A stretch of 6,516 nt of DNA from Parasulfuritortus sp037446165 (GTDB taxonomy: Bacteria > Pseudomonadota > Gammaproteobacteria > Burkholderiales > Thiobacillaceae), in NCBI GenBank assembly GCA_037446165.1, contig JBBIJC010000121.1, positions 1 through 6,516 on the forward strand. The letters run 5' to 3'. The position numbers were made by a program, and so were the translations under genes. Below, piece after piece: positions 1-5,360 of the stretch. Every line of letters begins with the position of its first letter. Position 1 is the stretch's first letter. The notes under the pieces were generated by a model. The model did no database searches. It was given only the letters and a program-made list of their open reading frames with translations, and was not told where the DNA came from.

Positions 1-29
1 CAACAAACATACTTAACCGTTTGATTTTA

Positions 30-106
30 TGGCGCGCCCGAGACGATTCGAACGTCCGACCCCTGCCTTCGGAGGGCAGTACTCTATCCAGCTGAGCTAC
101 GGGCGC
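30..106 (-). tRNA. tRNA-Arg (anticodon CCG)
   Basis: The reverse complement folds into a complete 77-nt cloverleaf. The acceptor strands GCGCCCG and CGGGCGC pair fully, followed by discriminator G and an encoded CCA. The D-stem is GCTC/GAGT with one G-U pair. The anticodon stem CTGCC/GGCAG encloses the loop CTCCGAA, giving anticodon CCG (plus-strand 70-72), which reads the Arg codon CGG. The T-stem GGACG/CGTCT has one G-U pair and the loop TTCGAAT. It closely resembles what I recall of E. coli tRNA-Arg(CCG). No clear promoter was found on the minus strand upstream (107-280). The last 29 bases before the window edge, downstream of the gene, show no clear terminator hairpin. Confidence 0.97.
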
Positions 107-136
107 GTTGTGACGGGGAGTTCCCGGTTGTTTTGG

Positions 137-157
137 CTTATTCAGGGACTTATTCAG
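137..157. repeat. 9-bp direct repeat, 12-bp period
   Basis: CTTATTCAG occurs at 137-145 and again at 149-157, separated by GGA. On the minus strand it reads CTGAATAAG twice, 31 to 51 bases upstream of the tRNA-Arg 5' end, where a tRNA promoter would be expected. Each copy contains AATAAG, a 4/6 match to a -10 box, but neither has a convincing -35 at normal spacing. The function is unknown. It could be a duplicated promoter element or a regulator site shared with the divergent cytochrome gene. Confidence 0.4.
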
Positions 158-236
158 TCGGCACGACCTAAAACGTCCCAAGCCAGTGGCTGCGGAGAAT
201 ACCATACGCGCCTTCCTGTTGGCAGCGTTTTACTTT

Positions 237-242
237 TATAAT
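237..242 (+). promoter_or_regulatory. Perfect -10 box for the cytochrome c5 gene
   Basis: TATAAT lies 37 bases upstream of the ATG at 280, a 6/6 match to the sigma-70 -10 consensus. The only good -35-like hexamer nearby, TTGGCA at 219-224, is just 12 bases upstream, too close for normal use. At 16-18 base spacing the sequence is poor. The promoter may therefore depend on an activator. I saw no recognisable FNR-type TTGAT-N4-ATCAA site. Confidence 0.6.
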
Positions 243-266
243 CGGCCAGTTTTGCAATCCCGCTGC

Positions 267-271
267 AAGGA
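267..271 (+). promoter_or_regulatory. Shine-Dalgarno site of cytochrome c5
   Basis: AAGGA is placed 8 bases ahead of the ATG at 280 and fixes this start over the internal Met codons at residues 7 and 13. Confidence 0.75.
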
Positions 272-279
272 CAAGAAAA

Positions 280-1149
280 ATGGCCGATCACCACGAAATG
301 ACCAAAACCACTCCCATGGAGTTCCTCTCCGCCTTGTTAGGTGGCCTGTTCCCACCGTTGATCGCGATAGCGCTGATCGCTGGCCTGGTGGTGAGCATTC
401 AAGCCAGACATGTTGATCAGGACACCTCGGCTGTTGCCGACAAGGCGAACCGCGAACGCGTCCAGCCTATCGGCCAGTCCCTCGCGATTGACCCGAATGT
501 CCCGCACGTGGACATGACCGGCGAACAGGTGTTCAACAATGTCTGCACCAACTGCCATGGTTCCGGTGCGCTTGGCTCACCCAAGTTCAAGGACACCGCA
601 GCCTGGGGCAAGCGCATTACCCAAGGCTATGACACGCTGCTGCAACATGCGCTCAACGGCATCCGCAAAATGCCCTCACGCGGTGGCGAACCTGATCTGA
701 CCGACCTGGAAGTGGCTCGCGCCATGGTGTACATGGCCAATGCGGGCGGTGCCAAATTCGAGGCGGTGCTGAGCAAGGAAGTCGAACCCACTGCCGCTCA
801 ACTGGAACAAGGCAAGAAGGTCTACGCTGAAAACTGCGCCTCCTGCCATGACACCGGCCTCACCGGCGCCCAGAAGCTGACCGACACCAAGGCCTGGGCT
901 GCGTTGATCAAGCAGGGCAAGAAGTACCTCTACCCGGCTGCCATCAACGGCACCTTCGGCGGCCCGGCCAAGGGTGGCAACGACAAGCTGACCGACGACG
1001 AGACCAAGGCAGCCGTGGATTACATGGTGAATGAGGCCAAGGCTGCGATCGCCGCCAAAGCCAAGCCAGCGGTTGGCGCGAAACCGGCAGCGGCGCCGGT
1101 TGCTTCCGTCGCAGCTGCTGCACCTGCTGCACCTGCTGCCAAGAAGTAA
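280..1149 (+). CDS. Membrane-anchored dihaem cytochrome c5
   Basis: This 289-residue protein has two class I cytochrome c domains. It starts with a short hydrophilic segment and one uncleaved membrane anchor (about residues 15-40), so the domains should face the periplasm. Haem motifs are CTNCH (89-93) and CASCH (186-190). Domain 1 has the usual distal ligand, Met131 in KMPSRGG. In domain 2 the aligned residue is Gly228 (GGPAKGG), so the expected axial Met is missing. The C-terminus (about 253-289) is a flexible Ala/Pro/Lys tail. The c5 family carries electrons from the bc1 complex to terminal oxidases; in Neisseria a dihaem c5 feeds the cbb3 oxidase. That role here is an inference from family. 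The start is supported by AAGGA at 267-271, 8 bases before ATG. The gene appears monocistronic: tRNA-Arg diverges upstream and a terminator follows. Confidence 0.93.
   Translation: MADHHEMTKTTPMEFLSALLGGLFPPLIAIALIAGLVVSIQARHVDQDTSAVADKANRERVQPIGQSLAIDPNVPHVDMTGEQVFNNVCTNCHGSGALGSPKFKDTAAWGKRITQGYDTLLQHALNGIRKMPSRGGEPDLTDLEVARAMVYMANAGGAKFEAVLSKEVEPTAAQLEQGKKVYAENCASCHDTGLTGAQKLTDTKAWAALIKQGKKYLYPAAINGTFGGPAKGGNDKLTDDETKAAVDYMVNEAKAAIAAKAKPAVGAKPAAAPVASVAAAAPAAPAAKK
1114..1140 (+). repeat. Three 9-bp tandem units in the c5 tail
   Basis: Three near-identical 9-base units (gctgctgca, cctgctgca, cctgctgcc) encode AAA-PAA-PAA at the end of the cytochrome tail. Gains or losses of units stay in frame and would only change linker length. 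Confidence 0.6.
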
Positions 1150-1169
1150 ACTGCTCTGGTACCTGAAAA

Positions 1170-1200
1170 GGCGCGGCTTCGGTCGCGCCTTTTTTGTTTT
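1170..1200 (+). terminator. Rho-independent terminator of the c5 gene, probably bidirectional
   Basis: An 8-bp GC-rich stem (1170-1177 with 1182-1189, one G-U pair) is capped by the very stable C(UUCG)G tetraloop. TTTTTT, G and TTTT follow. It lies 20 bases after the cytochrome stop codon. Read on the other strand the same stem is followed by TTTTC, so it may also stop transcription of rep, whose stop codon sits at 1200-1202. Confidence 0.92.
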
Positions 1201-3185
1201 CAGCCGCCGAGCATGGCCTTGAGGTTGGCCAGGCGCTGCTTGCCGGCCACTCGGGCCGCATCCGGGTCGGCCACCTCGCCGCTGCGGCTGACATCGCCGC
1301 CATCCATCTCCGCCAGGAAACGGGAGGGTTCGCAGGGAATCCAGTCCTGTCCCCGCTTGCGCCGTTTGCACCAGGTCAGGGTCAGGCCGCGCCGGGCGCG
1401 GGTGATGCCGACGTACATCAGCCGGCGCTCTTCTTCCAGCCGATCGCCGTCCAGGCACTCGCGGTGAGGCAGGGTTTCCTCCTCCACACCGACCAGAAAC
1501 ACATGCGGGAACTCCAGCCCCTTGGCGGCATGCAGGGTCGATAGCCGGACCGCGTCGATCTCCTTGTCCTCCCGGCCTTCGAGCAGGTTCATCAGCGCCA
1601 CGGTCTGGCTGAGTTCGATCAGGTTCTTGCCGTCGTCTTCGCCCTTCTTGGCCAGCCAGCTGACGAATTCGCTGACGTTTTCCCACTTGGCCCGGGCGGC
1701 ACGGTCGTCTTCCACGTCATAGAGCCAGGTTTCATAACGGGTCGCCGCCAGCAGGTCCTGCAGCAGTGCGCCGGCCGATTCGCGTTCGGCGCGGAAGGCC
1801 AGGCGGTTGATGAACTCACCGAACTCCAGCAGCGGGTGCAACTGCTTGCCGGGCAGCGCAGTGTGAGCGCCCGCTTCGAACATGGCGGCGAACAGGCTGA
1901 TATGGCGGCCGGCCGCATACTGGCCCAGTTTCTCCAGCGTGCTCGGGCCGATGCCGCGGCGCGGCGTGGTGACGGCGCGGATGAAGGCCGGGTCGTCATC
2001 CGGGTTGGCGATCAGACGTAGGTAGGCGGTGATGTCCTTGATCTCCAAGCGGTCGAAGAAGGACTGGCCGCCGGACAGGACATAGGGAATCTTGGCCGAC
2101 CGGAACGCTTCTTCCAGCACCCGCGCCTGGTGATTGCCGCGATAAAGCACGGCATAGTCTGCGTAGCGGTTGCGGCTCTGAAAACGATGTGCATCGATGC
2201 GCACCGCCACGGTTTCCGCCTCATGCCGGTCGTCCTTGCAGTCGACCAGCTGGATCGGCTCGCCGATGCCCAGTTCGCTCCACAGGTTCTTGTCGTGCAA
2301 CCGGCTGTTGTGGCGGATGACCCGGTTGGCGGCTTCGAGAATGCGCTGGCTGGAACGGTAGTTCTGGGTCAGCGGGATCAGCTTGAGCTGGTGGTAGTCC
2401 TCGCCCAGCCGGCGCAGGTTTTCCACATCGGCGCCGCGCCAGGCGTAGATGGCCTGGTCATCGTCACCCACCGCGGTGAAACGGCCCATCGGGCCGGCCA
2501 GCAGCTTCATCAGGGCGTACTGGGCGCCATTGGTGTCCTGGTATTCGTCGACCAGCAGATAGCGCAGCCGACCCTGCCAGCGGGTGAGCGCCTCGACCTC
2601 GGTCTGGAACAGGGCCACCGGCAGCCGGATCAGGTCGTCGAAATCCATCGCCTGATAGGCCTTGAGGGTCGTCTGGTAGCTGAGATAGGCATGGGCCAGC
2701 TGGACCTCGGCTTCATCGCCCGCCAGCTTCATGGCCTGATCCGGGTCGAGCAGGGCGTTCTTCCAGTTCGAGATCACCGAGGCCGCCCGGCGCAGGCTCG
2801 ACTTGTCCGGAGACTTGACGATATCGGACAGAATGGACTGCGCATCGGCCGCGTCGAGCACCGAGAACTGGGGCTTGTAGCCAAGGTGCCGGGCCTCCTG
2901 ACGGAGGATGGACAGGCCCAGCGAGTGGAAGGTGGAGATGGTCATGCCCTTGGCCTGGCCACCGTCCAGCAATTCGCCCACCCGTTCGCGCATTTCCCGC
3001 GCGGCCTTGTTGGTGAAGGTGATGGCGGCGATGTGGCGCGGATCGAACTCGCACTGCTTGACCAGGTAGGCGATCTTGCGGGTGATGACGCGGGTCTTGC
3101 CCGAGCCGGCGCCGGCCAGGACGAGCAACGGCCCGTCCAGGTATTTCACGGCTTCGCGCTGGGGGGGATTCAGGTCAGACAACAT
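1200..3185 (-). CDS. rep: ATP-dependent DNA helicase Rep
   Basis: This is a 661-residue superfamily 1A 3'-to-5' helicase. It helps replication forks pass protein roadblocks and restart. All motifs are present in order: Walker A AGAGSGKT (24-31), motif Ia TFTNKAAREM (56-65), STFHSLG (84-90), Walker B LLVDEYQDTN (210-219), motif III GDDDQAIYAWRG (240-251), motif IV QNYRSS (274-279), motif V TLHAAKGLEFPHV (550-562) and motif VI VGITRARRG (592-600). Rep is chosen over UvrD or PcrA because of length (E. coli Rep is 673), the internal LYRGNHQARV and NPDDDPAF stretches, and the LANLKAML ending, which matches the LANLKAMM I recall in E. coli Rep. No strong Shine-Dalgarno precedes the ATG, but the N-terminus fits the family. 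The gene is divergent from apaH and convergent with the cytochrome gene. Confidence 0.96.
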   Translation of the reverse strand: MLSDLNPPQREAVKYLDGPLLVLAGAGSGKTRVITRKIAYLVKQCEFDPRHIAAITFTNKAAREMRERVGELLDGGQAKGMTISTFHSLGLSILRQEARHLGYKPQFSVLDAADAQSILSDIVKSPDKSSLRRAASVISNWKNALLDPDQAMKLAGDEAEVQLAHAYLSYQTTLKAYQAMDFDDLIRLPVALFQTEVEALTRWQGRLRYLLVDEYQDTNGAQYALMKLLAGPMGRFTAVGDDDQAIYAWRGADVENLRRLGEDYHQLKLIPLTQNYRSSQRILEAANRVIRHNSRLHDKNLWSELGIGEPIQLVDCKDDRHEAETVAVRIDAHRFQSRNRYADYAVLYRGNHQARVLEEAFRSAKIPYVLSGGQSFFDRLEIKDITAYLRLIANPDDDPAFIRAVTTPRRGIGPSTLEKLGQYAAGRHISLFAAMFEAGAHTALPGKQLHPLLEFGEFINRLAFRAERESAGALLQDLLAATRYETWLYDVEDDRAARAKWENVSEFVSWLAKKGEDDGKNLIELSQTVALMNLLEGREDKEIDAVRLSTLHAAKGLEFPHVFLVGVEEETLPHRECLDGDRLEEERRLMYVGITRARRGLTLTWCKRRKRGQDWIPCEPSRFLAEMDGGDVSRSGEVADPDAARVAGKQRLANLKAMLGG

Positions 3186-3197
3186 GGGGCTTGGCCC

Positions 3198-3221
3198 GGT
3201 AAAATCGAGCCCAATTTTACC
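3198..3221. promoter_or_regulatory. Divergent rep/apaH promoter region with perfect inverted repeat
   Basis: GGTAAAAT (3198-3205) and its exact complement ATTTTACC (3214-3221) flank an 8-base spacer, in the 56-base gap between the divergent genes. Each arm carries TAAAAT, a 5/6 match to a -10 box, one facing apaH and one facing rep. For apaH, CAGACA (3176-3181) is a weak -35 candidate at 18 bases. The rep side has no good -35. If used, the two start sites would be within about 10 bases of each other. The repeat could also be an operator. Confidence 0.5.
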
Positions 3222-3225
3222 ATTC

Positions 3226-3233
3226 GGGGAGGG
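3226..3233 (+). promoter_or_regulatory. Shine-Dalgarno site of apaH
   Basis: GGGGAGGG contains GGAGG 9 bases ahead of the GTG at 3242, supporting this non-ATG start. The resulting N-terminus, MATYVIGDVQGC, is the expected beginning of ApaH. Confidence 0.75.
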
Positions 3234-3241
3234 CGGCTACC

Positions 3242-4069
3242 GTGGCCACCTACGTGATCGGCGATGTGCAGGGCTGCTTCGAAGCGTTTCAGGAGCTGTT
3301 GGTGGCCATCGCCTTCAACCCCGCCCGCGACCGGCTCTGGCTGGCCGGCGACCTGGTCAACCGGGGCGAGAACTCGATCGGCATGCTGCGCTGGTGCATG
3401 GCCCATGACGATCAGATCGTCGCCATCCTGGGCAACCATGATCTGCATCTGCTGGCGGTGGCGGAAGGCTTCGTGCCCCCGCATCGCAACGACACCCTTG
3501 ATGAGATTCTCGACGCCCCGGACCGCGCCGAGGTGCTGGACTGGCTACGCAGGCGGCCCATGCTGCACCGCGAGGGCAGGTGGCTGATGGTCCACGCCGG
3601 CCTGCTGCCGGAATGGACCGCTGACCTGGCCGAGACGCTGGCCCGTGAACTTGAAACCGCCCTGCGCGGCCCGGACTGGCGGCAGTTTCTGAAGGCCATG
3701 TATGGCAACGAGCCGCGCCGCTGGGATCCGGCGCTGGCGGGTCAGGATCGGCTCAGGCTGGTGGCCAACGTGATGACCCGGCTCCGTTTCCTGCACGAGG
3801 ATGGCAGCCTGGAATTTCTGCACAAGGGCACACCAGAAGAGGCTCCGCCCGAGCTGACCCCGTGGTTCGATTTTCCTGACCGCCAGCACCTGGACGTACA
3901 GGTATTCTTCGGCCACTGGTCGACGCTGGGCCTGCTGCAGCGTGCAGATGCGGTCGGCCTCGATACTGGCTGCCTGTGGGGCGGCCGGCTCAGTGCGCTT
4001 CGGCTGGAGGATAGCCGGCTGATCCAGATCGGCTGTCGGGCGCGTCGCCAGCCCAAGCCGCCCGGATAG
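3242..4069 (+). CDS. apaH: Symmetrical bis(5'-nucleosyl)-tetraphosphatase ApaH
   Basis: This 275-residue cytoplasmic metallophosphatase hydrolyses Ap4A symmetrically to two ADP, limiting dinucleoside polyphosphates that rise under stress. In other bacteria ApaH also removes Np4 caps from RNA. The PPP-family motifs are in order: GDVQGC (7-12), GDLVNRG (36-42), GNHDLH (64-69), MVHAGLLPEW (116-125), then FGHW (223-226) and LDTGCLWGG (240-248). Length is close to E. coli ApaH (280), and the order and wording of motifs match. E. coli has His where this protein has Gln10; I recall Gln as common in other ApaH proteins. The gene starts with GTG. Unlike E. coli, it is not next to ksgA or apaG in this window. 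Its last 26 codons overlap the 3' end of the opposing acyltransferase gene. Confidence 0.95.
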   Translation: MATYVIGDVQGCFEAFQELLVAIAFNPARDRLWLAGDLVNRGENSIGMLRWCMAHDDQIVAILGNHDLHLLAVAEGFVPPHRNDTLDEILDAPDRAEVLDWLRRRPMLHREGRWLMVHAGLLPEWTADLAETLARELETALRGPDWRQFLKAMYGNEPRRWDPALAGQDRLRLVANVMTRLRFLHEDGSLEFLHKGTPEEAPPELTPWFDFPDRQHLDVQVFFGHWSTLGLLQRADAVGLDTGCLWGGRLSALRLEDSRLIQIGCRARRQPKPPG

Positions 4070-4787
4070 CCGATTCGGCCTGGATGGCGAGCTCCCGACG
4101 ACCGATACCGGATGCGGAAATCGTCGGCAGGAATTCGATCTCGGCCACGATCTGGCCCGCCTGCAGGATGTTGCGCAGGGAGTCCAGCATGCTCATCTCG
4201 CCATAATAGGCTGGCACCGGGTTGTACTGCCCGGCCGTATCCAGATAGCGAATCCGTGCCGGGCAGACCATGACCCCGGCATCCACGGCCGGCTGGAACA
4301 GGCTGGGGAAGAACGGCAGCAGGTCGCGGCCGTCCGATGTTGTCCCCTCCGGAAACAGGGCCAGGCAATCGCCGTCACGCAGGTGCCCGGCCATCAACCC
4401 GTTCATGCGTTTTGCATCGGACTTGCGGGTGCGTTCCAGAAACAGCGTCCGGCCCGCCTTGTCGGCCAGCCAGCCGACCACCGGCCAGTTGCGCACCTCC
4501 GCCTTGGAGATGAAGCGGGCCGGCAACTGGCTATGAATGACGTAGATATCGAGCCAGGAGACATGGTTGGATACGATCAGCGCCCCGCCACTCCGTACTG
4601 CGGGTGGGTTGCCACGGGCGATCACCCGGACCCCCACCACGGCGAGCAAGCGCCCGGCCCAGCGGACCAGATGCTTTTCACGTCCGCGGAGATCAAGAAA
4701 CGGGAACAGAAACAGAACGATCAGCACCCCGGTCAGGATATGTGAGCCGAGGCGGATATAGCCTGGGTAGGGCGAAAAGGTGCGCAT
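3990..4787 (-). CDS. PlsC-like lysophospholipid acyltransferase
   Basis: This 265-residue protein belongs to the LPLAT/AGPAT family. It probably transfers an acyl chain from acyl-ACP or acyl-CoA to a lysolipid at the inner membrane. One hydrophobic segment (about 15-32) should anchor it. The catalytic HX4D motif is NHVSWLD (74-80, His75 and Asp80). The substrate-side motifs follow: FISKAEVRNWPVVGW (92-106), FPEGTTSDG (145-153) and VCPARI (174-179). Residues after about 245 look like a variable tail. The exact substrate is unsure: 1-acylglycerol-3-phosphate (PlsC) is most likely, but lyso-ornithine lipid acyltransferases (OlsA) look similar. No strong Shine-Dalgarno is visible before the ATG. 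The gene lies 105 bases behind the lipoprotein gene on the same strand, so it may be read from the same transcript or from its own promoter. Confidence 0.88.
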   Translation of the reverse strand: MRTFSPYPGYIRLGSHILTGVLIVLFLFPFLDLRGREKHLVRWAGRLLAVVGVRVIARGNPPAVRSGGALIVSNHVSWLDIYVIHSQLPARFISKAEVRNWPVVGWLADKAGRTLFLERTRKSDAKRMNGLMAGHLRDGDCLALFPEGTTSDGRDLLPFFPSLFQPAVDAGVMVCPARIRYLDTAGQYNPVPAYYGEMSMLDSLRNILQAGQIVAEIEFLPTISASGIGRRELAIQAESAIRAAWAGDAPDSRSGSAGYPPAEAH

Positions 4788-4835
4788 GTCGTCAGGCGGT
4801 TATCGAAGTGGAACCAACGTGTGGGATAAATCATA

Positions 4836-4866
4836 ACCGGACTGAACAGCGGGGTTGCAGTCCGGT
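4836..4866 (-). repeat. Hairpin between the lipoprotein and acyltransferase genes
   Basis: ACCGGACTG (4836-4844) and CAGTCCGGT (4858-4866) are perfect 9-bp arms around a 13-base loop. On the minus strand the hairpin lies 27 bases after the lipoprotein stop and is followed by TATGATTTAT, not a clean run of T. It could be a weak terminator or an mRNA 3'-end stabiliser. TATGAT (4835-4830) next to it is a 5/6 match to a -10 box for the acyltransferase gene, but there is no good -35. Confidence 0.5.
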
Positions 4867-4867
4867 A

Positions 4868-4881
4868 TTGAGCAAGCTCAA
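4868..4881. repeat. Short inverted repeat TTGAGC-AA-GCTCAA
   Basis: Two perfect 6-bp arms around a 2-base centre sit one base away from the larger hairpin at 4836-4866. Together they fill much of the 105-base gap after the lipoprotein gene. With a 2-base centre it is a poor RNA hairpin unless an inner pair opens, so a protein binding site is as plausible. No known regulator motif was recognised. Confidence 0.35.
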
Positions 4882-4892
4882 ACGCTGGCGAA

Positions 4893-5348
4893 TCAGTGCG
4901 TAATGCGCGTTTCGCCGCCTGACTCCAGGACGCGGACCTGATCACCCACCCGGAAACTCTCGCCGGTATCTTCCTGCACCACGGCGATGGTTCGACCCGA
5001 GCTCAGGCGCACCGTCAACTCAAGCCCAGGCTTCTTGGTCACGCCCTTCTCGACCATCGTGCCCGCCACGCCACCGGCCACCGCACCCAATACTGCGCCG
5101 ACCACCGAACCCCTGCCTTCGCCCATGGTGCTGCCCGCGACGCCGCCAACCACGGCACCGGCCGCCGTGCCAACCCCGGACTTGCTGCCCCCGAGCTGGA
5201 CATTGCGCACGCTGACTACAGTGCCCATCTTCACTTCATAGGCGCGCCGCGCATCGGCCCGCTCATAGTCGCCGCTGCCAAGCCCACTGGCGCAACCGGT
5301 AGTCATCAGTGCAACCACGATCAATGCCGTACCCATCTGGATCTTCAT
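4893..5348 (-). CDS. SlyB-like glycine-zipper outer-membrane lipoprotein
   Basis: This 151-residue lipoprotein has a signal peptide with a hydrophobic core (about 7-15) and lipobox-like TTGC, so Cys19 should be the lipidated first residue. Thr at -3 is less usual than Leu. A paired Gly/Ala-rich zipper region (about 58-100) holds repeated GAVVGGVAG-like and GAVLGAVAG-like segments, typical of the SlyB/Pcp family of the Rickettsia 17-kDa antigen type. The mature start (YEVKMGTVVSVRNVQL) and the C-terminal part (ELTVRLSSGRTIAVVQ, SFRVGDQVRV) line up with E. coli SlyB (155 residues) as I recall it. SlyB helps keep the outer membrane intact under stress and, in enterics, responds to PhoPQ; that regulation is not shown here. 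The gene starts 11 bases after the kinase stop, with an excellent Shine-Dalgarno, so the two are probably co-transcribed. Confidence 0.9.
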   Translation of the reverse strand: MKIQMGTALIVVALMTTGCASGLGSGDYERADARRAYEVKMGTVVSVRNVQLGGSKSGVGTAAGAVVGGVAGSTMGEGRGSVVGAVLGAVAGGVAGTMVEKGVTKKPGLELTVRLSSGRTIAVVQEDTGESFRVGDQVRVLESGGETRITH

Positions 5349-5352
5349 ATAT

Positions 5353-5360
5353 CTCTCCTT
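5353..5360 (-). promoter_or_regulatory. Strong Shine-Dalgarno of the lipoprotein gene, touching the kinase stop
   Basis: AAGGAGAG on the minus strand lies 4 bases before the ATG at 5348, with the AAGGAG core 6 bases away. Its first A is the last base of the kinase TAA stop codon (5362-5360). This decides the start over the Met at codon 5 and suggests translational coupling. Confidence 0.85.

Noticed and set aside
1..30. Possible integration site at the 3' end of tRNA-Arg.
   Set aside because: tRNA-Arg genes often host islands, but only 29 bases downstream are visible, with no repeat of the tRNA 3' end in the window and no integrase.
676..1686. Long minus-strand open frame of 336 codons across the cytochrome gene, the terminator and the rep 3' end.
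   Set aside because: It runs through the strong terminator, is antisense to the conserved cytochrome and out of frame with rep. Its Arg/Gly/Pro-rich translation has no domain; this is a GC-rich shadow frame.
2130..3257. 375-codon plus-strand frame antisense to rep.
   Set aside because: It mirrors the rep coding frame, has no recognisable motif or ribosome site, and ends just inside apaH. Long antisense frames are expected in GC-rich genes.
3260..3277. Gln in place of His in the first metal-site motif of ApaH (GDVQGC), considered as a defect.
   Set aside because: Gln at this place is, as far as I recall, common in ApaH proteins outside enterics, and the other metal-binding motifs are intact.
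3742..4368. 208-codon minus-strand frame overlapping apaH and the acyltransferase.
   Set aside because: It is out of frame with the acyltransferase, whose HX4D and FPEGT motifs are clear, and antisense to conserved apaH motifs.
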